Origin: Naasia aerilata
GTDB lineage: Bacteria; Actinomycetota; Actinomycetes; Actinomycetales; Microbacteriaceae
Assembly: GCF_030296595.1 (NCBI RefSeq)
Contig: NZ_AP027731.1
Location: 124,001 to 188,000, forward strand
Length of the DNA: 64,000 bases
Reading direction: 5' to 3'
Part shown: piece after piece, positions 55,425-64,000 of the stretch
How the letters are laid out: the number at the start of each line of letters is the position of its first letter
Numbering within the stretch: position 1 is the stretch's first letter
Made by a program: the position numbers and the translations under genes
Notes under the pieces: generated by a model
What the model saw: only the letters and a program-made list of their open reading frames with translations
Databases searched by the model: none
What the model was told of the DNA's origin: nothing

Positions 55425-56462
55425 TCAGCGGCGCCGGGTCGCGTCCTGCACCTCGCCGACGAGCTCCTCGATGATGTCCTCGAGGAACAGCACGCCCGCC
55501 GTACCGCCCTGCTGGTCGAAGGCGCGGGCCAGGTGCACGCCCGCCCGGCGCATGGTCGCGAGCGCGTCCTCCAGGTCGGTGCCCTCGTAGATCGAGATGA
55601 GCTGGCGGACGAACTTCGGCGGAACCGGCTGGTCGAACTCGTCGTCGTCGAGCTCGAGGACGTCCTTGAGGTGCAGGTAGCCGGTCGGCTCGCCCTCCTC
55701 GTCGACGAGCACGTAGCGCGAGAAGCCGTGGCGGCTGACCGCGTGCTCCAGGTCGGCGGGCGTCGCGTCCTCGGGCAGGCTCACGAGCTGGGCGACCGGG
55801 ATCGCGACGTTCTGCACCTTCTTCTCGGTGAACTCGAACGCCGCCGTGAGCGTGCCCGACCGGTCGGAGAGCACACCCTCGCGCCGCGACTGGTCGACGA
55901 TGTTCTGCACCTCCTCGAGGGTGAACGTGCTCGCGGCCTCGTCCTTGGGCTCGATCCGGAACAGGCGCACGACGCCGTTCGAGATCGCGTTGAGCGCCGA
56001 GATGATCGGGCGGAACACGGTCGCGAAGAACACCAGCGGTGCGGCGAGCAGCAGCACCGCGCGGTCCGGGACCGAGAAGGAGATGTTCTTCGGCACCATC
56101 TCGCCGATGATCACGTGCAGGAACGACACCAGCAGCAGCGCGATCACGAACGACACGATCGAGATCGCCGCGTCGGGGAGGCCGGTCAGGTGCAGCGGCG
56201 CCTCGAGGAGGTGGTGGATCGCGGGCTCGGACACGTTGAGGATGAGCAGCGAGCACACCGTGATGCCGAGCTGAGTGGTCGCGAGCATGAGCGTCGCGTG
56301 CTCCATGGCGTACAGCGCGGTGCGCGCGCTCCGCTTGCCGCGGTCCGCGAGCGGCTCGATCTGCGACCGGCGCGCGGAGATGACCGCGAACTCGGCCGCG
56401 ACGAAGAACGCGTTGATCAGCAGCAGCACGCCGAGCGCGAGGATGCCGCCCCAGTCGTTCAC
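55425..56462 (-). CDS. CNNM/HlyC-CorC family transporter, short form
   Basis: 345 residues. DUF21/CNNM membrane domain (FFVAAEFAVISARRSQIEPL and EMVPKNISFSVP) with about four spans, then a pair of CBS domains. No C-terminal CorC_HlyC domain is present, unlike its upstream partner. This family handles Mg2+/Co2+ or Na+-coupled export. The GTG overlaps the stop of the upstream paralogue by 4 bases. Confidence 0.9.
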   Translation of the reverse strand: MNDWGGILALGVLLLINAFFVAAEFAVISARRSQIEPLADRGKRSARTALYAMEHATLMLATTQLGITVCSLLILNVSEPAIHHLLEAPLHLTGLPDAAISIVSFVIALLLVSFLHVIIGEMVPKNISFSVPDRAVLLLAAPLVFFATVFRPIISALNAISNGVVRLFRIEPKDEAASTFTLEEVQNIVDQSRREGVLSDRSGTLTAAFEFTEKKVQNVAIPVAQLVSLPEDATPADLEHAVSRHGFSRYVLVDEEGEPTGYLHLKDVLELDDDEFDQPVPPKFVRQLISIYEGTDLEDALATMRRAGVHLARAFDQQGGTAGVLFLEDIIEELVGEVQDATRRR

Positions 56463-57793
56463 GATGCGCCCTTCGCCTGGTCGAGCGGGATCGCCGCGAC
56501 CGGGTTCGGCGTGAAGCGGATGCGGTCGATGCGGCGGCCGTCGAGGCGCACCACCTTGAGCGTGCCCGGCGGGATCTTCACCTCGTCGCCGACGACGGCG
56601 ATGCGCCCCAGCTCGTTGAGCAGGAAGCCCGCGACGGTCTCATACGGACCCTCCTCGGGCACCTCGATGCCGGTCTGGTCGAGGAGCTCGTCCGGGCGCA
56701 GGCTGCCCGGGAACGACATCGACGTCTTCGTGCGGACGACGCCGGCCCGCGTGCGGTCGTGCTCGTCGATGAGGTCGCCCACCAGCTCCTCGACGAGGTC
56801 TTCCAGCGTGGCGACGCCGGCAGTGCCGCCGTACTCGTCCACGACGACCGCCATCTGGTAGCCCCGCCCGCGCAGCTCCTCCAGCAGGGTGTCGAGCAGC
56901 ATCGTCTCGGGCACGCGCAGCGCCTCGGTCTGCAGCGCCCCGACGGGCACGGTCGAGCGCCGTTCCCGCGGAACCGACACCGCCTGCTTCACGTGCACGA
57001 GGCCGACGATGTCGTCGAGGCCGTCCTCGGTCACCGGGAAGCGCGAATAGCCGGTGCGGCGCGCGAGTTGAAGGACGTCCGCGGCGGTGTCCGAGCGGTC
57101 CAGGCTGGCGATGCGGGGCCGCGGCGTCATGACGTCGGCGGCGGTGTGGTCGGAGAACCCCAGGGTGCGCGTGAGGAGCGTGGCCGTGTCGGCCTCCAGC
57201 AGGCCCGCGGTGGCCGAGCGCCGCACGAGCGAGCTGAGCTCGTCCGCGGTTCGGGCGCCGCTCAGCTCCTCCTTCGGCTCGACGCCGAGCAGGCGGAGGA
57301 TGCCGTTGGCGGTGCCGTTGAGCAGTCGCACGGCGGGCCGGAAGATCGTGGTGAACAGCACCTGGAAGGGGAGGACGATCTTGGCGGCGCCGCGGGGCAC
57401 CGCGAGCGCGAGGTTCTTGGGCACCAGCTCGCCGAAGATCATCGAGAGCAGGGTCGCGATGAGGATGCCGGCGATCGTGCCGATCGGCGCGACCGCCCCC
57501 TCCGGGAGGCCCACCCCGGTGAGCGGCGCCCGCAGCAGGGCGCTGATGGCGGGCTCCATCGTGTAGCCGGTCAGCAGGGTGGTGATGGTGATGCCGAGCT
57601 GGGCGCTCGAGAGGTGCGTCGACGTGATCTTGAGCGCGCCGATGATGACGCCGAGATGCCGCTCGCCCTTCGCCTCGCGCGCCTCCAGGTCGGAGCGGTC
57701 GAGGTTGACGAGTGCGAACTCGGAGGCGACGAAGAACCCGGTGCCGATCGTGAGCACGATCCCGACCGCGAGCATGAGCCACTCAAACAGCAC
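56459..57793 (-). CDS. CNNM/HlyC-CorC family transporter, long form
   Basis: 444 residues: DUF21/CNNM domain (FFVASEFALVNLDRSDLEA, MIFGELVPKNLALAVP), a CBS pair from about residue 205 (TADVMTPRPRIASLD-like start, VVVDEYGGTAGVATLEDL), and the C-terminal CorC_HlyC domain (FPGSLRPDELLDQTG to RIDRIRF). GGGGAGG precedes the GTG at 57793. Forms a tight pair with the short paralogue. Confidence 0.92.
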   Translation of the reverse strand: MLFEWLMLAVGIVLTIGTGFFVASEFALVNLDRSDLEAREAKGERHLGVIIGALKITSTHLSSAQLGITITTLLTGYTMEPAISALLRAPLTGVGLPEGAVAPIGTIAGILIATLLSMIFGELVPKNLALAVPRGAAKIVLPFQVLFTTIFRPAVRLLNGTANGILRLLGVEPKEELSGARTADELSSLVRRSATAGLLEADTATLLTRTLGFSDHTAADVMTPRPRIASLDRSDTAADVLQLARRTGYSRFPVTEDGLDDIVGLVHVKQAVSVPRERRSTVPVGALQTEALRVPETMLLDTLLEELRGRGYQMAVVVDEYGGTAGVATLEDLVEELVGDLIDEHDRTRAGVVRTKTSMSFPGSLRPDELLDQTGIEVPEEGPYETVAGFLLNELGRIAVVGDEVKIPPGTLKVVRLDGRRIDRIRFTPNPVAAIPLDQAKGAS

Positions 57794-57914
57794 GGAGCCT
57801 CCCCGTCCCCGTCGAGAGCGCGGGGAGGGCGGTATGGGCGTGCGGAGGGTCGTCCATCGGTCGCACCAGTATACGGAGCCGCCCGCGCCCCTCCCTGGGG
57901 TGGGGGCGGCCAAA

Positions 57915-57974
57915 CCGCATCACTTCGGACTAACCGCAACCGGAGACCGATGCGGTTAGTCCGAAGTGATGCGG
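57915..57974. repeat. 60-bp palindromic element, left copy
   Basis: Perfect 24-bp arms (57915-57938 and 57951-57974) around a 12-base loop. Its reverse complement recurs at 58976-59035 with four mismatches by eye. Confidence 0.85.
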
Positions 57975-58067
57975 GAACCTTGCCCTCCCCACGCCCACGA
58001 ATTGCTCCGGTTCCACCGAACCCCACCGGCGCTCCTTCGGCGCACCCATCCGGCGCACATTCGGGCG

Positions 58068-59030
58068 ATGGACCGACTCGTCGCCACCACTCCGCTGCTG
58101 CTCTCCCGGGACCTCCGCGCTCGCACGGGCGACTCCCGCTCCCTGAGCCGGGCGGCGGAGCAGGGGCGGCTCGTCCGGGTGCGCCGCGGCGTGTACGTCG
58201 ACCGGGCCGTATGGGAGGAGGCCGGCCGCGAGGAGCGGGCCCTCCTGCACCTTCGGGCCTATGAGGCCACCGCGGATGCCCTTCCCGTGTTCTCCCACCA
58301 GTCGGCAGCTCTGCTGCACGGGCTTCCTCTCCTGGCGCTTCAGCCGGACGAGGTGCACGTGGTCGGAGGCTCGGACTCCGGAGGCCGCCGCGCCGACGGA
58401 GTGCGACGACACCCGCCCGCCGTGTCCCGCCCCGCCGTCCTTCTCGACGGGATGTGGGTCACCGACCGCGAACGCACCATCGCCGACCTCGCGGCGTCCC
58501 TCTCCTTCCCCGCCGCCGTGGTGGTCGCGGATGCCGGGCTGAGAGCAGGCGCAAGCATCCGGGACCTGCGCGATCTCGCCGACTCGGGCACCTATCGCGC
58601 CTGGCGCAAGGTCCAGCGGGTCGTCGGCTTCGCCACCGGACGGTCGGAGTCGGCGGGAGAGTCGTTGAGCCGGGCCCTGATGGACGAGCTCGGGCTGCCG
58701 GCCCCGGAGCTGCAGCGGGAGTTCTTCGACCGCCGCGGATTCATCGGCCGGGTCGACTTCTGGTGGCCGGAGCAGCGCATCATCGGCGAGTTCGACGGGC
58801 GCGTGAAGTACGGAGCGCAGCTCGAGGGCTCGCCAGAGGACCGGCTCTGGTTCGAGAAGCGCCGCGAGGACCGGCTCCGGGCGCTGGGCCCGGGCATGAT
58901 CCGGTGGGTATGGGACGACCTCCGCTCCCCTGCCGGCTTCCGCGAACTCCTCGTCGCGGGCGGGCTCACCGCTAACCGCAACACTCCGGACTATCCGCAT
59001 CGGTCTCCGGTTGCGGTTAGTCCGAAATGA
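58068..59030 (+). CDS. AbiEi-antitoxin-like N-terminus with DUF559 (Vsr-like) endonuclease-fold C-terminus
   Basis: 320 residues. The N-terminal part (RAAEQGRLVRVRRGVYVDRA) is a winged-helix module like AbiEi antitoxins. The C-terminal part from about residue 225 is DUF559: GRVDFWWPEQRIIGEFDGRVKYG (split motif D-x-E) and EKRREDRLRALG. These are the acidic residues and downstream basic helix of the very-short-patch endonuclease fold. Such two-part proteins are abundant in Actinobacteria without known role. The last residues (TANRNTPDYPHRSPVAVSPK) are encoded by the right palindrome copy. Confidence 0.82.
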   Translation: MDRLVATTPLLLSRDLRARTGDSRSLSRAAEQGRLVRVRRGVYVDRAVWEEAGREERALLHLRAYEATADALPVFSHQSAALLHGLPLLALQPDEVHVVGGSDSGGRRADGVRRHPPAVSRPAVLLDGMWVTDRERTIADLAASLSFPAAVVVADAGLRAGASIRDLRDLADSGTYRAWRKVQRVVGFATGRSESAGESLSRALMDELGLPAPELQREFFDRRGFIGRVDFWWPEQRIIGEFDGRVKYGAQLEGSPEDRLWFEKRREDRLRALGPGMIRWVWDDLRSPAGFRELLVAGGLTANRNTPDYPHRSPVAVSPK

Positions 59031-59035
59031 TGCGG
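58976..59035. repeat. 60-bp palindromic element, right copy (inverted)
   Basis: Reverse complement of the left copy at about 56 of 60 positions. It contains the stop codon (59028-59030) of the DUF559 gene. Confidence 0.8.
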
Positions 59036-59098
59036 ATAGGACCTTCCGCTCTGTGGGAACGCGCAGGCGCGGGACCCCGGACGGCAGGCGCGAGCGGT

Positions 59099-59104
59099 TA
59101 GGCT
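59099..59104 (+). promoter_or_regulatory. -10 box (TAGGCT) of kgd
   Basis: TAGGCT 46 bases before the GTG at 59151; unlike the leaderless cases this gives a short 5' UTR with a GAGG ribosome binding site. No consensus -35. Confidence 0.45.
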
Positions 59105-59150
59105 TGATTGCTGGACGGGAACCCGGACGATCGAGAGTGGGCGAGGCACC

Positions 59151-62100
59151 GTGTCAAGTCAATTGACCGGAACGGATGAGGGCGCGGCGGCCGAATTCGG
59201 CGCCAACGAATGGCTCGTGGACGAGCTGTACGAGCGCTTCAAGGTGGACCGGAACTCGGTGGATCGGTCCTGGTGGCCGGTCCTCGAGAGCTACCACCCG
59301 GTGGAGACGCATACCGGGGAGGGAATCTCTCCGGAGGCGTCGATCCAGCCGCCACCGGAGGTGCCGTCGACGGATCCCGGCTCGCAGCCGGGCGGGCCCG
59401 CCGAGCCGAACCCGCCGTCGCCGACCGAGCCGCTCGCGCCGAACCCGGTCGAGCCCACCGTGCCGCTCGAGCCGCAGACCGACCCGTCGTTCTCGGGCGC
59501 CGTGGGCGCCACGGCGGCGCCCGACCCGCAGGTCGCGGCACAGGTGACCTCAGCGGTCCCGCAGAACGGGGTGCCCACCCTCCCGGCTCCGGCCCAGCAG
59601 CCGGCCCCGGCCACCGCCCCGCAGCCCGCCGCCCCGGCGACCGCGCAGCCCGCCGCCCCGGCCGCCTCGCAGCCGACCGCCGCCTCCACGGCGCAGCCGT
59701 CGGCGGTCGCGGCGCGCACGACCTCGATGGCGCCCCGCGCCCAGCCGATCCCGGCCGAGGCGCCTGCCCTCAAGGTGCAGGGCGGCGAGACGCCGGACGA
59801 CGTCACCACTCCCCTGCGCGGCATGGCGAAGACGCTCTCCGCCAACATGGACGTCAGCCTCACCATCCCGACGGCGACGAGCGTCCGCACGATCCCGGCG
59901 AAGCTGATGATCGACAACCGGATCGTCATCAACAACCACCTCACGCGCACGCGCGGCGGCAAGATCTCCTTCACCCACCTGATCGGCTGGGCGCTGGTGC
60001 AGGTGCTCAAGGAGTTCCCGAGCCAGAACGTGCACTACGCGGAGGTCGACGGCAAGCCGTCCGTCGTGCAGCCCGCCCACATCGGGCTGGGCATCGCGAT
60101 CGACGTCCCGAAGCCGGACGGCACCCGCGCACTGCTGGTCCCGAGCATCCGCCGCGCCGACACCATGGACTTCGGCGAGTTCATCGCCGCGTATGAGGCG
60201 CTCGTCCGCAAGGCCCGCGCCAACAAGCTCGAGGCCGGCGACTTCCAGGGCACGACCATCTCGCTGACCAACCCGGGCGGCATCGGCACGGTGCACTCGG
60301 TGCCGCGGCTGATGAAGGGCCAGGGCACGATCGTTGGCGCCGGCGCGCTCGAGTACCCGGCGGAGTTCCAGGGATCGAGCGAGAAGACGCTCGTCGAGCT
60401 CGGCATCGGCAAGACGATCACGCTGACCTCGACCTACGACCACCGCGTCATCCAGGGCGCCGGGTCGGGCGAGTTCCTCAAGCTCGTGCACGAGCGCCTC
60501 ATCGGCAAGCACGAGTTCTACGACGAGATCTTCGCGGCGCTGCGCATCCCGTACGCGCCGATTCGGTGGAACCCGGACATCAACGTCGACCTCTCGGAGC
60601 GGGTCTCGAAGACCTCGCGCGTGCAGGAGCTCATCAACTCCTACCGGGTGCGCGGCCACCTCATGGCCGACACCGATCCGCTCGAGTACCGTCAGCGCTC
60701 GCACCCCGACCTCGAGATCGAGCAGCACGGCCTCACCTTCTGGGACCTGGACCGCGAGTTCGTGGTCGGCGGCTTCGCCGGTCGCCGCAGCGCGAAGCTC
60801 CGCGACATCCTGGGCGTGCTCCGCGACTCCTACTGCCGCACCGTGGGCCTCGAGTACATGCACATCCAGGTGCCCGAGCAGCGCAAGTGGATCCAGGACA
60901 AGGTCGAGAAGCCGTACGTCAAGCCGACGCACGACGAGCAGATGCGGATCCTCAGCAAGCTCAACGAGGCGGAGGCCTTCGAGACCTTCCTGCAGACCAA
61001 GTACGTCGGGCAGAAGCGGTTCAGCCTGGAGGGCAGCGAGTCGCTGATCTCCCTGCTCGACACGATCATCCAGGGCGCCGCGGAGAGCGGCCTCTCGGAG
61101 GTCGGCATGGGCATGGCCCACCGCGGCCGCCTCAACGTGCTGACGAACATCGCGGGCAAGACGTACGGCCAGATCTTCCGCGAGTTCGAGGGCACCCAGG
61201 ACCCGCGGACCGTGCAGGGCTCGGGCGACGTCAAGTACCACCTCGGCACCGAGGGCACCTACCAGGGTGTCAACGGCACGACCATCCCGGTCTACCTGGC
61301 CGCGAACCCCTCGCACCTCGAGGCCGTCGACGGCGTCCTCGAGGGCATCGTCCGGGCGAAGCAGGACCGCCAGCCGGTCGGCTCCTTCAAGGTGCTGCCG
61401 ATCCTCATCCACGGCGACGCGGCGATGGCCGGCCAGGGTGTGGTCGTGGAGACGCTGCAGATGTCGCAGCTGCGGCCCTACCGCACGGGCGGCACGATCC
61501 ACATCGTGGTCAACAACCAGGTCGGGTTCACGACCGCGCCCGCCGAGTCGCGCAGCTCGATCTACTCGACCGACGTGGCGAAGACCATCCAGGCGCCGAT
61601 CCTGCACGTGAACGGCGACGACCCGGAGGCGGTCGCCCGCGTCGCGGAGCTCGCCTTCGGCTTCCGCCAGGAGTTCCACAAGGACGTCGTGATCGACCTG
61701 GTCTGCTACCGCCGCCGCGGGCACAACGAGGGCGACGACCCGTCGATGACCCAGCCGCTGATGTACAACCTCATCGAGGCCAAGCGCAGCGTCCGGAAGC
61801 TCTACACGGAGTCCCTCGTCGGCCGCGGCGACATCACGCTCGAGGAGTACGACAAGGCGCACCGCGACTTCCAGGACCGCCTCGAGCGGGCCTTCGCCGA
61901 GACGCACGCGGCGCAGACCTCGTCCGCGCCGGTGACGGCCCCGCAGACGGATGCGGTCGCCGACCTCGAGCTGCCCGACTCGCAGCAGGACAGCGGCGAG
62001 TCCGGCGAGCCGCGGTCGACCGGCGTCGCCGACACGGTGATCCAGGCCATCGGCGACGCGCACCAGAACCGCCCGTCCGGCTTCACGGTGCACCCGAAGC

Positions 62101-63170
62101 TCGAGGCGCTGCTCAAGAAGCGCTACGACATGAGCCGCAACGGCGGCGTCGACTGGGCGTTCGGCGAGCTGCTCGCGATCGGCTCCCTCCTCATGGAGGG
62201 CACGCCGGTGCGGATGGCCGGTCAGGACACGCGCCGCGGCACGTTCGTGCAGCGCCACGCTGTCCTGCACGACCGGCAGAACGGCCAGGAGTGGCTGCCC
62301 CTGTCGAACCTCGCCGAGAACCAGGCGAAGTTCTGGATCTACGACTCGCTCCTCAGCGAGTACGCGGCGATGGGCTTCGAGTACGGGTACTCGGTGGAGC
62401 GGGCGGATGCGCTCGTGATGTGGGAGGCCCAGTTCGGCGACTTCGCCAACGGCGCGCAGACCATCATCGACGAGTTCATCAGCTCGGCGGAGCAGAAGTG
62501 GGGCCAGAACTCCTCGGTCGTGCTGCTGCTGCCGCACGGCTACGAGGGCCAGGGTCCCGACCACTCGTCGGCGCGCATCGAGCGCTACCTGCAGCTGTGT
62601 GCCGAGAACAACATGACGGTCGCGCAGCCGTCCACGCCGGCGTCCTACTTCCACCTGCTGCGCCGGCAGGCGTACGCCCGCCCGCGGCGCCCGCTCGTGG
62701 TCTTCACGCCCAAGTCGATGCTGCGCCTGCGCGGGGCGACGAGTGAGGTCCCGGACTTCACGACGGGCCGCTTCGAGCCCGTGCTCGACGACGCCCGGAT
62801 CACCGACAAGGCGGCCGTGAAGCGGGTCGTGATGCACGCCGGCAAGCTGCACTACGACCTCGCGACCGAGCTCGCGAAGCGCGACGACCCCGATTCGGTG
62901 GCGCTCGTCCGGCTGGAGCAGTACTACCCCGTGCCCGAGCGCGAGCTCGGCGAGGTGATCTCGTCCTACCCGAACGCCGAGCTGGTGTGGGCGCAGGACG
63001 AGCCGGAGAACCAGGGCGCCTGGCCGCTGGTCTGCCTCGTGGCCGCGAAGAAGCTGAAGGAGCGCTCCATCTCGGTGGTGTCGCGGCCCGCCGCCGCCTC
63101 CCCCGCCGCGGGCTCCGCCAAGCGGCACGCCCAGGAGCAGGCGGACCTCGTCCGCCGCGCGCTCGGGTAG
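59151..63170 (+). CDS. kgd: multifunctional 2-oxoglutarate decarboxylase/dehydrogenase E1 with E2 domain
   Basis: 1339 residues, the actinobacterial Kgd/OdhA fusion. A short N-terminal helix ([20 protein letters not shown]) is followed by a Pro/Ala-rich linker (about residues 50-200, longer than usual) and an E2 succinyltransferase catalytic domain with [16 protein letters not shown] (catalytic His near residue 429). The ThDP-dependent E1 follows: [28 protein letters not shown] near residue 753 and [18 protein letters not shown] near residue 856. It decarboxylates 2-oxoglutarate in the TCA cycle with a separate E3 and a lipoyl partner encoded elsewhere. A terminator follows. Confidence 0.97.
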   Translation: MSSQLTGTDEGAAAEFGANEWLVDELYERFKVDRNSVDRSWWPVLESYHPVETHTGEGISPEASIQPPPEVPSTDPGSQPGGPAEPNPPSPTEPLAPNPVEPTVPLEPQTDPSFSGAVGATAAPDPQVAAQVTSAVPQNGVPTLPAPAQQPAPATAPQPAAPATAQPAAPAASQPTAASTAQPSAVAARTTSMAPRAQPIPAEAPALKVQGGETPDDVTTPLRGMAKTLSANMDVSLTIPTATSVRTIPAKLMIDNRIVINNHLTRTRGGKISFTHLIGWALVQVLKEFPSQNVHYAEVDGKPSVVQPAHIGLGIAIDVPKPDGTRALLVPSIRRADTMDFGEFIAAYEALVRKARANKLEAGDFQGTTISLTNPGGIGTVHSVPRLMKGQGTIVGAGALEYPAEFQGSSEKTLVELGIGKTITLTSTYDHRVIQGAGSGEFLKLVHERLIGKHEFYDEIFAALRIPYAPIRWNPDINVDLSERVSKTSRVQELINSYRVRGHLMADTDPLEYRQRSHPDLEIEQHGLTFWDLDREFVVGGFAGRRSAKLRDILGVLRDSYCRTVGLEYMHIQVPEQRKWIQDKVEKPYVKPTHDEQMRILSKLNEAEAFETFLQTKYVGQKRFSLEGSESLISLLDTIIQGAAESGLSEVGMGMAHRGRLNVLTNIAGKTYGQIFREFEGTQDPRTVQGSGDVKYHLGTEGTYQGVNGTTIPVYLAANPSHLEAVDGVLEGIVRAKQDRQPVGSFKVLPILIHGDAAMAGQGVVVETLQMSQLRPYRTGGTIHIVVNNQVGFTTAPAESRSSIYSTDVAKTIQAPILHVNGDDPEAVARVAELAFGFRQEFHKDVVIDLVCYRRRGHNEGDDPSMTQPLMYNLIEAKRSVRKLYTESLVGRGDITLEEYDKAHRDFQDRLERAFAETHAAQTSSAPVTAPQTDAVADLELPDSQQDSGESGEPRSTGVADTVIQAIGDAHQNRPSGFTVHPKLEALLKKRYDMSRNGGVDWAFGELLAIGSLLMEGTPVRMAGQDTRRGTFVQRHAVLHDRQNGQEWLPLSNLAENQAKFWIYDSLLSEYAAMGFEYGYSVERADALVMWEAQFGDFANGAQTIIDEFISSAEQKWGQNSSVVLLLPHGYEGQGPDHSSARIERYLQLCAENNMTVAQPSTPASYFHLLRRQAYARPRRPLVVFTPKSMLRLRGATSEVPDFTTGRFEPVLDDARITDKAAVKRVVMHAGKLHYDLATELAKRDDPDSVALVRLEQYYPVPERELGEVISSYPNAELVWAQDEPENQGAWPLVCLVAAKKLKERSISVVSRPAAASPAAGSAKRHAQEQADLVRRALG

Positions 63171-63190
63171 TCGCAGCAGCACAACGGCGA

Positions 63191-63222
63191 AGCCCCCGTC
63201 GATGCTCGGATCGGCGGGGGCT
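63191..63222 (+). terminator. terminator after kgd
   Basis: 12-bp stem (63191-63202 with 63211-63222, one T-G pair) and an 8-base loop, followed by TTTCCTTT. Confidence 0.85.
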
Positions 63223-63253
63223 TTCCTTTGGGGCAGCCGTCAGCGTCGCGGGT

Positions 63254-64000
63254 TTACTCCTCTACGGGGAAGCAGCCGGGGACCCCGTAGGTGCGGCCGT
63301 CGTTGAACGCGTCGATGCGGTCGAACGGATCCCCGTGGTCGTCGGCGCCGGTCCACTCGGTGGAGTCCGACAGGTCGGTGAGTCCCCGGGCGAGCTCCGC
63401 CGTGTCACCCTCGGCCCACGCGAAGACGCCGTCCGCCTCCGCTCCGTAGAGCGCCGCGGCGGCGAAGCAGTCCGCCTGCAGCTCCTCCGCGGTCCACACC
63501 AGGCTGTCGTCGAGCTGCGCCTGGATCGCGTGCCCCCACTCGTGGGCGACGACCAGGTAGACGTTGGCGTCGCCCTCCGCGTACATCTCGGACATCAGCA
63601 CGCGGTCCCACATCACCGAGCGGTCGTCGGTGCAGTAGAGGGCGTTGTCCTCGTCCGCGGGCTCGCCGTCGCAGGTCGTCGTGTCGCCGGGATCGGTGCT
63701 GTCGTAGGTGCCGACGACCGTCGGCGACACGTACTCGCCGGGGTAGAACTCGGACCAGTGGGCCGCCCAGAAGTCGTCGACCACGCCCACCGCCTCGTCG
63801 ATCGAGGCCTGCACGTCGCCGAAGGGCGCGCCGGCGGACTCCCCGGGTCGCCGCTGCCGCCGAAGGCGATCGAGTCGGGCGACAGCGAGCCCGGGGCGCA
63901 GGCGGCGAGGGCGGCGGCGGGCAGGGCGAGGAGGACGAGGAGGCTCCTCGCTCGGGCAGTGGTGCGTGCGGTGGTCGGAATCGGGATCTCCCTGGTCGCC
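63254..64000 (-). CDS. neutral zinc metallopeptidase lipoprotein (5' end beyond window), frameshifted
   Basis: At least 245 residues of a YpfJ-type zinc metallopeptidase: VVAHEWGHAIQAQ gives the HExxH zinc site, and AEELQADCFAAAAL supplies the third ligand. The N-terminal part reads LLVLLALPAAALAACAPGSL, a lipobox. It connects to the catalytic part only if one G is added to a G4 run near 63839-63842. No start codon is seen before the window edge, so the first residues lie outside. Convergent with kgd. Confidence 0.85.
   Translation of the reverse strand, partial: GDQGDPDSDHRTHHCPSEEPPRPPRPARRRPRRLRPGLAVARLDRLRRQRRPGESAGAPFGDVQASIDEAVGVVDDFWAAHWSEFYPGEYVSPTVVGTYDSTDPGDTTTCDGEPADEDNALYCTDDRSVMWDRVLMSEMYAEGDANVYLVVAHEWGHAIQAQLDDSLVWTAEELQADCFAAAALYGAEADGVFAWAEGDTAELARGLTDLSDSTEWTGADDHGDPFDRIDAFNDGRTYGVPGCFPVEE

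Larger units (their letters stand above)
57915..59035. mobile_element. putative 1.1-kb unit: DUF559 gene flanked by inverted palindromes
   Basis: A single gene between two inverted copies of a 60-bp palindrome, the right copy encoding the protein's last residues. The plan is like a small transposable or mobile endonuclease cassette, but no transposase is present and no target-site duplication was verified. Tentative. Confidence 0.4.

Noticed and set aside
59550-63182. 1210-residue open frame antisense to kgd
   Set aside because: Mirror of a well-conserved gene; composition is the expected artefact of third-position GC.
1-64000. Programmed frameshifting as explanation of the broken genes
   Set aside because: Too many unrelated genes, always one base lost and mostly in C/G runs; sequencing error is far simpler.

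Overview
The window is GC-rich DNA (about 70 %) with GTG and TTG starts, TAGGCT-type -10 boxes placed 6-8 bases before start codons (leaderless transcripts), and a fused E1/E2 2-oxoglutarate decarboxylase. Together with a 40-bp intergenic repeat and many palindromes this points to an actinobacterium, most likely Microbacteriaceae. It looks chromosomal. At least twenty genes are broken by a single missing base, nearly always in a run of C or G. Restoring one base repairs the family match each time, so I read these as uncorrected sequencing errors and annotate the genes as whole.

Layout. 1-6650: argS (runs off the left edge), a lipoprotein, a transglutaminase, an NADP-binding reductase, tRNA-Arg(CCG), two unrecognised genes and a metallo-beta-lactamase-fold hydrolase. 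6967-14774: a catabolic cluster (MFS carrier, LysR regulator, extradiol-type dioxygenase, cyclase-family hydrolase, flavin monooxygenase, fumarylacetoacetase-family hydrolase, alpha/beta hydrolase), apparently for a hydroxylated aromatic compound. 14967-21375: a TOPRIM-like protein, then an overlapping operon with a YcnI copper-type protein, arginase fold, crotonase, disulfide oxidoreductase, a small HExxH-like protein and an SDR. 21404-26391 (minus): a siderophore-interacting protein under a DtxR/IdeR-like box, and a five-gene run (phosphoribosyltransferase, S51 peptidase, ung, GNAT, amidase). 26447-33816: MFS carrier, formylglycine-generating enzyme, SDR, acyltransferase, metY, metX. 34089-38689: a histidine kinase and membrane protein flanked by two related response regulators.

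38690-39293 is gene-free and full of repeats. 39294-47918 is a minus-strand block (MFS, ChaA-like antiporter, thiamine-binding protein, GT87 glycosyltransferase) in which the thiamine-binding gene is cut in two by a 4.5-kb island of lower GC content (42017-46506). The island carries a serine-recombinase remnant at one edge, a DUF262/DUF1524 restriction-like gene with an in-frame stop, a deoxyribosyltransferase-like defence protein, and an intact second copy of the very gene it interrupts. This is the most unusual part of the window.

48002-50517 is a polar amino-acid ABC importer. 50565-53372 is a flavin-based electron-transfer operon (FMN-binding lipoprotein, ApbE, RnfD/FNR fusion). Then come nnrD, an old yellow enzyme, two CNNM/HlyC membrane proteins, and a DUF559/AbiEi-like gene bracketed by two inverted copies of a 60-bp palindrome. 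The window ends with kgd and a partial zinc metallopeptidase.
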